Shown here piece by piece: positions 1 through 5,792 of a DNA stretch of 10,568 bases. The stretch comes from Gammaproteobacteria bacterium. Its GTDB lineage: Bacteria > Pseudomonadota > Gammaproteobacteria > JAABTG01. Under the pieces are notes generated by a model. That model was given only the letters and a program-made list of their open reading frames with translations, did not search any database and had not been told where the DNA came from. The translations under genes and the position numbers were made by a program. The stretch spans positions 1-10,568 of the forward strand of contig JASJBY010000088.1 of assembly GCA_030066245.1 (NCBI GenBank), written 5' to 3'. Each line of letters opens with the position of its first letter. Positions within the stretch are counted from its first letter, which is position 1.

Positions 1-139
1 GGCAGGCGTCTGACAAGCCTCGGGGAAGGAAACCGCGGAAGAAGGACGCGGGGCTATGGGGATTTGAGCACGGCCTGGTCGTTTGGGTGGGTGGGCTGCG
101 GTGCGGAATTCCAGCGGGGTGTCCGGAGAGAAGCGGGCT

Positions 140-183
140 GATTCTACGGACATTCGGGACAAAGCCCCGCGAATACTTGACAG
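140..183. repeat. Left terminal inverted repeat of the DD35E element
   Basis: This stretch matches the reverse complement of 1737-1780 at 35 of 44 positions. The core ACATTCGGGACAAA (150-163) is perfect. Most mismatches are transitions, as expected of diverged IS ends. Confidence 0.85.
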
Positions 184-271
184 CCCGATATCCTCCTTAG
201 GACCCTCAGCGCAGTGGCTGCCACGGTTGACCAGCATTGCGCCACCTCGGTGCCGTCCCCATGATCGGCCC

Positions 272-1588
272 ATGCCCTACTCTCAAACCCGACGCCAGCA
301 GACCTGCGACCACCGCCTCCGCGACCTGGTCCGCACCACCGGCGATCCTGACATCCTCGCCGAGCTCGGCGTACCGCGCTCCACCACCCTTGGCTGGCGC
401 CGCAGGAACTACCAGCCGGTTGTCACCGCTGATGTGCTCGACATGGACCACATTCAGCTCCAGGCCGAGGTTCTGAGACTACGCCAACGAAGTCGCATGC
501 TCGCCGCCATTGTCCGGTTGCTGCTCGCCCTCGTGCGGGCCCTAGGCGGGCGCCTTAACGGAAGGCGCCTGCCGGAAGGTCCCGCGAAGGCCGGGCTGTT
601 GCGGGCCATCGAGCGTACCGAGAACATCTTGCCACTCCGAGGCGCCCTGCGCGTCCTCGGGATGTCCGCCTCGCGCTACCACCGCTGGCGGCAGGCCCAG
701 CACACCTGCGGACTGGACGACCAGCCGACCTGTCCCCGCCTCACACCCACGCGGCTGACCGCGGCTGAGATCCTGGCGATGAAACAGATGGTCGAGTCAC
801 CGGAATATCGGCACGTGCCCACAGGCCGGCTCGCCATCCTCGCCCAGCGTCTCGGCAAAGTGTTCGCCGCCCCGGCAACCTGGTACAAGCTCGCCCGCAG
901 CCGAGGCTGGCGTCGGCCTCGCACCCGGGTTCACCCCGCAGCCCCGAAGGACGGCGTACGGGCTTCCGCGCCTGACCAGATGGGGCACGTCGACACGACC
1001 ATCATCAAGCTCCTCGATGGCGCGAGGGTCTACCTGCACGCTATCATCGACAACTACTCTCGCAAGATCCTGGCTTGGTCTGTCGCCGAGAAATTCGAGT
1101 TCGCCACCACGGTGGCGATTCTCCGGCACGCCGCCCGCGGAGCGATCAGTGCCGAGGATGCGCCGACGCTGGTCGCAGACGCCGGTGTCGAGAACGTCAA
1201 CGCCGGCGTCGACGAACTCCTCCTCTCCGGCGTATTAAGCCGTGTGCTGGCGTTGCGGGATGTAAGCTTCTCAAACTCCCTCATCGAGGCCTGGTGGCGG
1301 ACGCTCAAGCACCAGTGGCTCTACCTCAATACTCTGGATAGCGTCGAGACCGTGCGAAGGCTGGTCGCGTTCTATGTGGCGGCGCACAACACCGACATCC
1401 CTCACTCGGCCTTCCGCGGACAAACACCCGATGAGATGTACTACAGCCGGGGACAGGACATCCCCGAGAAACTGGAGGCCGCCAAGGTCCGGGCGCGCGC
1501 CGCACGACTGATGGCCAACCGGGCGACGTCGTGTAGCGCATGCTTACCCGGGTCGGACACGAGCGCGGGAGCCCTGGCCGCGGCATAA
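272..1588 (+). CDS. DDE transposase with integrase catalytic core (438 aa)
   Basis: This is the transposase of the 140-1780 element, expected to cut and join the element ends. The N-terminal third is basic and resembles helix-turn-helix DNA-binding domains (for example PRSTTLGWRRR near residues 33-43). The C-terminal half is an rve-type RNase H fold: first aspartate D241 in GHVDTT, second D303 in VADAGVEN, and glutamate E339 in SNSLIEAWWRTLKHQW. Thirty-five residues separate D303 and E339, the classic DD35E spacing. The tail carries the family-typical HSAFRGQTPDEMYY stretch. I chose the ATG at 272 because the longer open frame from 83 runs through the left inverted repeat and that extra part looks non-coding; no strong Shine-Dalgarno decides it. 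All three catalytic residues are present, so the protein could be active. Confidence 0.88.
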   Translation: MPYSQTRRQQTCDHRLRDLVRTTGDPDILAELGVPRSTTLGWRRRNYQPVVTADVLDMDHIQLQAEVLRLRQRSRMLAAIVRLLLALVRALGGRLNGRRLPEGPAKAGLLRAIERTENILPLRGALRVLGMSASRYHRWRQAQHTCGLDDQPTCPRLTPTRLTAAEILAMKQMVESPEYRHVPTGRLAILAQRLGKVFAAPATWYKLARSRGWRRPRTRVHPAAPKDGVRASAPDQMGHVDTTIIKLLDGARVYLHAIIDNYSRKILAWSVAEKFEFATTVAILRHAARGAISAEDAPTLVADAGVENVNAGVDELLLSGVLSRVLALRDVSFSNSLIEAWWRTLKHQWLYLNTLDSVETVRRLVAFYVAAHNTDIPHSAFRGQTPDEMYYSRGQDIPEKLEAAKVRARAARLMANRATSCSACLPGSDTSAGALAAA

Positions 1589-1736
1589 CGCCGACGCAGC
1601 TAGCGCCCGACCCAAGTGGCCAGGAAAATGCCTAACATTAACTGGGGGCGTCCAAAACACCGTTAGTCGGAGCCATATCCACGTTCCCATATGGTACCTT
1701 GACGGCGTCACAGCTGGCCTCCGAGATCCGGCTCCA

Positions 1737-1780
1737 GTGTCGAGTACTCGCCGGGTTTTGTCCCGAATGTTTATAGAAGC
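1737..1780. repeat. Right terminal inverted repeat of the DD35E element
   Basis: Reverse complement of the left repeat at 140-183, with 35 of 44 positions matching. The perfect 14-nt core lies at 1757-1770. Confidence 0.85.
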
Positions 1781-2069
1781 TACACCGAACCTTCCGCTCG
1801 CAGGACGGCACTCCCGACAATCAACGGCTCTTGCTACTTGCCCACTAGCCCTCCAAAGTTCACGTTTACCGGTACTGCTCAGGACCATGTCCCTTCCCTG
1901 ACGATGACACCTGCGACGTCGTGCAACTTACCGTACCACCTCGGTCACCACTAGGCGCTGGGGCGAAACGAGTGCACGACTCACACCCCACCTTGTTCGA
2001 ACGGCAACATCTTTTCCACACCACTGGTTCACCGAGGTCCCAGATGGCCATAGAGAGCGAGAGAATGCA

Positions 2070-2756
2070 ATGGCACAAGCGTTTTGGCGACTCCTAAATA
2101 GTAACGTGGGGCTGCTCGTTCTTGGCTTCACCTTAACGACGATAGCCGGGAGTCTTTTCGTCGACTGGGTAGACCGAAAGACATGGGAGCGCCAGATCGC
2201 CGTCGAGCAAAAGCGCCAGGATCTCGAATGGGAGCGTAGCCGCAAGTTTGAACTTCTCAGAGTGAAACTGGATGAAGGGCAAAAATCGCTTGAAGAGATA
2301 TCAGATTTGATTAACCTACGGTTCTTTAGGCTCCACAAAGTCTTCGAAAACGTGTTGTCCGGGAATATCAAGGCAGCACGCACGAACTGGCAGAATTACA
2401 TGGAGGCCGTTGAACGGTGGAATGTCAAACTGATAATCAACCAGAACAAGTTAAGACGCTTAGTCAGCGCTGACGTATCCGACCAATTCAACAACTACGA
2501 GACAGACGACCCTGACTTCGAAACTCCCTCCAGCATTCACGGCCATTTCTTCATCAGTCACAAGAAAGTAAAGGATCTACTTGATTGCGCCAAGGCGAAG
2601 TCATGCACCGTAACGAAGGCCATGAAACGAGATGTCAGTAACCATATGCGTGCCCTAGATCTGGTTACCGACGAGTTTGTTGACCGAGTTTCCGATTTGT
2701 TCTTGAAGAGAACGTTTGACCTGGAAGAATTCCGGACGATTCGGCCAGTCCACTAG
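2070..2756 (+). CDS. Membrane-anchored coiled-coil protein of unknown function (228 aa)
   Basis: I do not recognise this protein. It has one clear hydrophobic segment near the N-terminus (about residues 13-32, NVGLLVLGFTLTTIAGSLFV), so it is likely held in the inner membrane by a single helix. It continues with a charged, heptad-like stretch (about 36-80, rich in E, K, R, Q and L) typical of a coiled coil. The rest is soluble-looking and mostly helical, with no catalytic motif that I can see. The start at 2070 has purine-rich GAGAGCGAGAG just upstream (2053-2063). A strong hairpin overlaps the stop codon, suggesting a single-gene transcript. GC content is lower than in the genes at the right of the window, consistent with acquisition. 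Such architecture occurs among accessory membrane proteins, but nothing here fixes a role. Confidence 0.7.
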   Translation: MAQAFWRLLNSNVGLLVLGFTLTTIAGSLFVDWVDRKTWERQIAVEQKRQDLEWERSRKFELLRVKLDEGQKSLEEISDLINLRFFRLHKVFENVLSGNIKAARTNWQNYMEAVERWNVKLIINQNKLRRLVSADVSDQFNNYETDDPDFETPSSIHGHFFISHKKVKDLLDCAKAKSCTVTKAMKRDVSNHMRALDLVTDEFVDRVSDLFLKRTFDLEEFRTIRPVH

Positions 2757-2776
2757 TCAGCCCGGGGGGGCTGACT
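2755..2776 (+). terminator. Hairpin overlapping the stop codon, probable terminator
   Basis: A perfect 9-bp stem, AGTCAGCCC (2755-2763) with GGGCTGACT (2768-2776), closes a four-G loop. It begins inside the TAG stop of the membrane protein gene. Only a short T run (TTT) follows, so it is either a weak intrinsic terminator or an mRNA-stabilising 3' hairpin. Confidence 0.5.
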
Positions 2777-2817
2777 GGCTTTGTCCACTTGTCTCACCCA
2801 ACCCCACAGGTTTCTAC

Positions 2818-2952
2818 ATGGCGGATATCCGAGCGAAGATGGCTAACAGTCAACGCATGTCACGCTCGATGAATCTGGGCGACTTCGAACTCCCTACTCG
2901 TGGAGCCCACCCCCATCCTATGCTGACATTTCATCCTCGCCTAACCGATTAA
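2818..2952 (+). CDS. Possible 44-aa small protein
   Basis: A short open frame starts at ATG 2818 with an AGG seven bases upstream (2808-2810) and ends at TAA 2952. It follows the hairpin at 2755-2776. The product has no membrane segment or recognisable motif, and it is methionine-rich in its first half and histidine/proline-rich in its second. It may be a chance frame; I include it because the spacing of start and AGG is plausible. Confidence 0.2.
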   Translation: MADIRAKMANSQRMSRSMNLGDFELPTRGAHPHPMLTFHPRLTD

Positions 2953-3389
2953 CCTTCCGGACCTATCTCCTGGACTACCAGAGATTCTTCCTAGTCCAGA
3001 ATCGGCTCGTACTAACCTCTAGCCACCAGCATGGCCACTCGCTCATGGATTCTGATAGTGCCGAGCGCATGGGCGAGCTGAACGGAGCCCAGATCTATCC
3101 CGCAACCTCCCACCCCCGATCTCCGTGCCACGCAGCCTTCGGCCGCCCGGACCGAGAGCACCGCCACAGACGCCCTCTCCGCCTCACCTCCTCCATGAGA
3201 CTTGCCCCTCGGTCCGAGCATGGGTAGAGTGATACGCCGTTCTGCCGCCCGTCTCCCCCAGGGGCTTGGGTCGGGGCGCTGATCGGGCTGGTGTCTCCGC
3301 TTGCCGAGCCTCACCAGGCGACCTTCCTGCCACCTGACCAGGAGTTGTCGGCGCACACCTCCGAGACGCCAGCCGAATTCGGAACACCC
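2953..3389. other. Long stretch with no supported gene
   Basis: This roughly 440-nt interval separates the membrane protein gene from the next small gene. Open frames exist on both strands (for example reverse 3012-3449 and an upstream in-frame extension from GTG 3291), but their products are low-complexity, arginine/proline-rich sequences typical of chance frames in GC-rich DNA. The part from about 3090 to 3380 is more GC-rich than the genes on either side. It could be decayed coding sequence; I recognise no family. Confidence 0.5.
2970..2999. repeat. 8-bp inverted repeat with 14-nt loop
   Basis: CTGGACTA (2970-2977) and TAGTCCAG (2992-2999) are perfect reverse complements. A competing pair, GATTCT (2983-2988) and AGAATC (2998-3003), overlaps it. 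No T-run follows. It could be a protein-binding site, an RNA hairpin or chance. Confidence 0.35.
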
Positions 3390-3716
3390 ATGACGAAAGC
3401 CGAACTCATCCGAATATATGAACGAAACCTGGGGGCGCTTGGCGCACATGCTGCCGGTCTATCCGTGGATGATAAAGAGCATATCCTCACCGTTCGTGTT
3501 CTGATTCGGACGGCAGAGAAGCTTCTGAAGGAAATAGGTGAGACGAATGACGCAATAGAAGAGGCAGCGTGGGCCTTGACCGACTACGCACGAACCTTGT
3601 ACGTAGACTCATGCCTGAAGACCCACCCCAAGATCTCCAACAAAGCGGACTTTGCGGAGGAATGCGGTGACCTGTTCGATCATGTGTTCCACCAGGGGAC
3701 GTATCCGGACGAGTAG
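3390..3716 (+). CDS. Small helical hypothetical protein (108 aa)
   Basis: I do not recognise this family. The sequence is acidic and predicted to be almost entirely alpha-helical, with no membrane segment, no cysteine pairs suggesting metal binding and no catalytic motif. The ATG at 3390 is preferred over the longer frame from GTG 3291, because the extra 33 residues come from GC-rich DNA with a different, proline-rich character. No clear Shine-Dalgarno precedes 3390. The start region (GAATTC, then CCCATGAC) resembles that of the next gene at 3809. It could be a small regulatory or antitoxin-like protein, but there is no direct evidence for that. Confidence 0.6.
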   Translation: MTKAELIRIYERNLGALGAHAAGLSVDDKEHILTVRVLIRTAEKLLKEIGETNDAIEEAAWALTDYARTLYVDSCLKTHPKISNKADFAEECGDLFDHVFHQGTYPDE

Positions 3717-3808
3717 GGAGTCGTTCCTGGGACTTCTTCTAATCGGACCACCAATTGTGTTATGTGGCTAGCACTACGGATCCTCTTCCCGCACAGAATT
3801 CACGACCC

Positions 3809-4234
3809 ATGACCAACTCTACGCCGCCAAAGAGAGAACCCGGCGCACCAACACGGTCCGCTCCAGCGCTGTCCCACTACATCCAGGATATCGAGAAGTG
3901 GCCGGAACGCTGGATGATTGACCGACCGGACCTAGCCATTGGTCGAGCCCTTCTGGAGGTTCTGGAACCTTTCATTCATCACCTGGTGGAGCAAGGACTA
4001 TCCAAACGCACGTTCAACCGCCGCATTGACAACTTGTGGGTCCTTGGCGGGGAGATCATTACTAAGGCCAACTCCGATCCCGCCCTACGGGAACAATCTG
4101 CCAGAGTCCTCATTCTGGACTCTGTAGACGATGAAGGGGGTCCCCTACTGAGCGGCGGCGCTGATCCGGACGATCAAGAATCGTTCGACAGGACCTGCCG
4201 CAAGCTCTACGGGTACCTCAAGTCTTTTGCCTAG
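3809..4234 (+). CDS. Hypothetical helical protein of a recurring accessory family (141 aa)
   Basis: The core, with SHYIQDIEKWPERWMID near residues 22-38, then LLEVLEPFIHHLVEQGLSKRT and RRIDNLWVLGGEII, and an end reading FDRTCRKLYGYL, resembles a family I recall only as uncharacterised proteins scattered through bacterial accessory regions. The bundle of amphipathic helices and the basic LSKRTFNRRIDN stretch might suggest nucleic-acid or protein binding, but that is speculation. The ATG at 3809 is favoured over a TTG at 3755, which would add 18 non-conserved-looking residues. It lies 92 nt after the previous stop, so co-transcription is possible but not obvious. No signal peptide or membrane segment is seen. 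Confidence 0.7.
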   Translation: MTNSTPPKREPGAPTRSAPALSHYIQDIEKWPERWMIDRPDLAIGRALLEVLEPFIHHLVEQGLSKRTFNRRIDNLWVLGGEIITKANSDPALREQSARVLILDSVDDEGGPLLSGGADPDDQESFDRTCRKLYGYLKSFA

Positions 4235-4315
4235 TTGCAAGACTGTCGGCACCGACCCACACCTACACCCAAACAGAGACATCTTTGAATCGCCTCCGAG
4301 GGAGACTGCGCAACA

Positions 4316-4960
4316 ATGACATTAAGTGCGCGGCAACGCCAGAAAAAGCTGGAAAAGAAAAAAAAGAAGCGACAGCTTGTGAAAGGTACTGGAAGCACCG
4401 CTGTTGCGATGACCGCTAAAGCAGCAAACTATGCCAAGTTCCCCATATACGAATGCCTCGTCCCAGGCAACCTATTCGAAAGTGGCCTGGGTACCATTTT
4501 CCTGACTCGCCGCCCTCCAAGTGGAGAGATTGCCATAAGCGCCTTCGTGGTGGATGTCTTCTGCTTAGGCGTGAAGAACGCTTTCTTCAAGCTAGCGAGC
4601 GAGCAAGAGTACCAGAGTACGATAAAACCACGGCTTGTGGAAACCCATGAGGGGCAACAGATTGAGAATACCCACCCCTCTTGTGTAAGGAAGATCATTG
4701 AAGGCGCAGTCGACTACGCAGCCGCTTTAGGGTTCTCTTATCATCGGGATTACAAGAACGCCCGAGATATCTTCGGCGACATCGACGCCAGCGCCTGCCC
4801 CGTCAAGTACGACTTTGGGCAAGAAGGCAAGCCCATGTACATCCGAGGCCCGAATGAATCCGTTAGTCAAGCAAAGAGGATTGTTGCTCAGTTGGACCGG
4901 CGATGCGGCGAGGGGAATTTCCACTATCTCGTAGGTCTTGATGACGGAATCCAAGGATAG
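4316..4960 (+). CDS. Uncharacterised protein with lysine-rich N-terminus (214 aa)
   Basis: The first 23 residues are strongly basic (RQRQKKLEKKKKKRQ), suggesting contact with nucleic acid or the ribosome. After a short linker comes a globular domain with family-like stretches: FVVDVFCLGVKNAFFK (about 77-92), IIEGAVDYAAALGFSYHRDY (127-146), the DIFGDIDASAC segment (151-161), and the end EGKPMYIRGPNES then RRCGEGNFHYLV. I recall similar proteins as hypotheticals in several phyla, without a proven function. GGAG at 4301-4304 is a plausible ribosome binding site, 11 nt before the ATG. The lysine codons create a run of eight A (4358-4365), a possible slippage site. No membrane segment or recognised catalytic triad is present. 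Confidence 0.75.
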   Translation: MTLSARQRQKKLEKKKKKRQLVKGTGSTAVAMTAKAANYAKFPIYECLVPGNLFESGLGTIFLTRRPPSGEIAISAFVVDVFCLGVKNAFFKLASEQEYQSTIKPRLVETHEGQQIENTHPSCVRKIIEGAVDYAAALGFSYHRDYKNARDIFGDIDASACPVKYDFGQEGKPMYIRGPNESVSQAKRIVAQLDRRCGEGNFHYLVGLDDGIQG

Positions 4961-4961
4961 C

Positions 4962-4983
4962 CGCCCATTCTACGGATGGGGCG
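4962..4983 (+). terminator. Hairpin just after the stop of the 214-aa gene
   Basis: CGCCCAT (4962-4968) pairs with ATGGGGCG (4976-4983) with one bulged G and a 7-nt loop, starting two bases after the TAG. There is no T-run, so it is a weak terminator or an mRNA 3'-end structure. Confidence 0.35.
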
Positions 4984-5086
4984 ACCTTCCTGCTGACACA
5001 CTGCGGCCCAAACACCGGTTCTGCTTTGTGTGTAGACGCACCTGCGCCGAACGCCCTGAACATATCAGACGGAGACGTTCGCTTTC

Positions 5087-5302
5087 ATGACACATACCTT
5101 TACTCCGGAGGCTCAGAGACTCTGGGACGCCGTTCCACCCCTTCAAAAGACGCAGATTCTCAACAACGTCTGGTGTGGTGCTTGCCGCACGGTGACGACA
5201 ATCGTCCACTACACGGGCAAGGTGGGAGGCACCGACCTTGTACTGGAAGGCGAATGCGAGCGGTGCGGCGGCAAAGTAGCAAGGTTAATCGAGAATGAGT
5301 GA
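5087..5302 (+). CDS. Small zinc-ribbon protein (71 aa)
   Basis: Two CxxC knuckles, C30-x2-C33 (WCGAC) and C57-x2-C60 (CERCGG), are separated by a predicted beta-rich stretch. This is the layout of a zinc ribbon that binds one zinc ion. Such small ribbons often bind nucleic acid or act as adaptor modules; the partner here is unknown. GGAG at 5071-5074 is a candidate ribosome binding site, 12 nt before the ATG. The end overlaps the start of the next gene by 8 nt, so the two are almost certainly co-transcribed and probably translationally coupled. The protein resembles hypothetical zinc-ribbon proteins that I cannot name. Confidence 0.75.
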   Translation: MTHTFTPEAQRLWDAVPPLQKTQILNNVWCGACRTVTTIVHYTGKVGGTDLVLEGECERCGGKVARLIENE

Positions 5303-5555
5303 GCCTGAGGCCCTACGCTCTATGATCTTCGACGTGATCAACAACCAGATCCGGGACGGCGCCCCGCCGGAAACCAAGGCAACTTATGACCGTCTACTCG
5401 CCGGGGGGTATCCCGAGGAAGAGGTGATGAAGTACATAGCTTGCGTTGTCTCCTTAGAGATATTCTCTGTCGTCAACGAGGGTCGCACCTATGACGAACA
5501 AAGTTATGTAGCGGCTCTGAAGGCGCTACCGACGCTGCCGTGGGACGAGGAGTAG
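5295..5555 (+). CDS. Small helical protein coupled to the zinc-ribbon gene (86 aa)
   Basis: The ATG lies inside the 3' end of the zinc-ribbon gene, which stops at 5302. The sequence is acidic and helical: IFDVINNQIRDGAPPETKAT near residues 11-30, then YDRLLAGGYPEEEVMKYIACVVSLEIF, ending in a short LPWDEE tail. I recall similar short proteins as uncharacterised. No metal-binding, membrane or catalytic motif is visible. The overlap with the zinc-ribbon gene suggests the two products work together or are needed in equal amounts. A 6-bp hairpin overlaps its stop codon, which may end the transcript before the insertion sequence. Confidence 0.72.
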   Translation: MSEPEALRSMIFDVINNQIRDGAPPETKATYDRLLAGGYPEEEVMKYIACVVSLEIFSVVNEGRTYDEQSYVAALKALPTLPWDEE

Positions 5556-5570
5556 CCGACGCTCTCGGCT
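5554..5570 (+). terminator. Hairpin overlapping the stop of the 86-aa gene
   Basis: AGCCGA (5554-5559) pairs perfectly with TCGGCT (5565-5570) around a 5-nt loop and starts within the TAG codon. The following bases (TCTCC) are only weakly T-rich. It is a candidate end of the accessory transcript. Confidence 0.35.
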
Positions 5571-5650
5571 TCTCCGCAGCCGGTTCTACGCTTCTTCCCA
5601 ACCCTCCGTCTCAGGCCCTGCCAGCGCAATGCCAGGCGCTGCCTCGGGTG

Positions 5651-5676
5651 GCAATCGGCGTAACCGGTCGAGCGCG
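5651..5676. repeat. Left inverted repeat core of the ISKra4 element
   Basis: Matches the reverse complement of 7253-7278 at 21 of 26 positions. The innermost 20 bases match at 17 positions, all three differences being transitions; CGGTCGAGCGCG (5665-5676) is the best block. Confidence 0.75.
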
Positions 5677-5697
5677 TTGCTAATGAGCTGAAAATGC

Positions 5698-5725
5698 TTG
5701 ACTTCTTTTGGGCCTGAACGATGAT
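5698..5725 (+). promoter_or_regulatory. Candidate transposase promoter
   Basis: TTGACT (5698-5703, 5 of 6 to the -35 consensus) is followed after 16 bases by GATGAT (5720-5725, 4 of 6 to the -10 consensus). Transcription would begin near 5732, at the very end of the 5' arm of the hairpin described next. This is inferred from base pattern only. Confidence 0.4.
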
Positions 5726-5788
5726 GGACTCCTTCCATCGACCACACATCCAGCTGACAACTTGATGTGGCAACAGAAGGAGTCCATC
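5723..5788 (+). promoter_or_regulatory. Hairpin sequestering the transposase ribosome binding site
   Basis: GATGGACTCCTT (5723-5734) is a perfect 12-bp complement of AAGGAGTCCATC (5777-5788). An inner pair, CACATC (5745-5750) with GATGTG (5764-5769), can extend the structure. The 3' arm contains AAGGAG (5777-5782), the ribosome binding site 10 nt before the transposase ATG. RNA reading in from outside the element would fold and hide this site; RNA started at the candidate internal promoter would lack most of the 5' arm. This layout is known for IS10 and IS50, where it protects against activation by outside transcription. Confidence 0.65.
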
Positions 5789-5792
5789 GGGA

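Larger units (their letters stand above)
140..1780 (+). mobile_element. Insertion sequence with a DD35E integrase-type transposase
   Basis: The element is defined by two imperfect inverted repeats (140-183 and 1737-1780) that bracket one transposase gene. It is about 1.64 kb, an ordinary size for a single-gene insertion sequence. The exact outer ends are uncertain because I could not find a convincing target-site duplication next to either repeat. About 150 nt between the transposase stop and the right repeat holds no gene. The element is probably intact, since the gene is open and both ends are recognisable. The family is related to IS3/IS481-type elements by its transposase fold; I do not assign a named element. 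Confidence 0.8.

Noticed and set aside
3..197. Open frame at the left edge with a basic segment (KPRGRKPRKK)
   Set aside because: It is short, has no start in the window, crosses the inverted repeat and matches no family I recognise. It might be the tail of a gene cut by the insertion, but the evidence is too thin.
83..271. N-terminal extension of the DD35E transposase from position 83
   Set aside because: It runs through the left inverted repeat, starts outside the element, and lacks family-like sequence. ATG 272 is a better start.
1630..1668. GCCTAAC near GTTAG, reminiscent of integron attC core sites
   Set aside because: The second site reads GTTAGTC, which does not fit GTTRRRY. The spacing and internal pairing are not attC-like, and the other gene boundaries lack such sites.
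1928..2383. Reverse-strand 151-aa open frame opposite the membrane protein gene
   Set aside because: Serine/arginine-rich shadow of the forward gene; no family resemblance.
3291..3389. Upstream GTG extension of the 108-aa gene
   Set aside because: The added residues are proline-rich and come from DNA of different composition. The start at 3390 better matches the neighbouring gene starts.
3012..3449. Reverse-strand 145-aa open frame
   Set aside because: Arginine/glycine-rich chance-like sequence that overlaps the start of the 108-aa gene; no motif or ribosome binding site.
5662..5685. Direct similarity to 7260-7283 (both contain AACCG and TTGCTAATG)
   Set aside because: The same region is explained better as a terminal inverted repeat (5651-5676 against 7253-7278). 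The direct match partly reflects the palindromic ACCGGT and may be chance.
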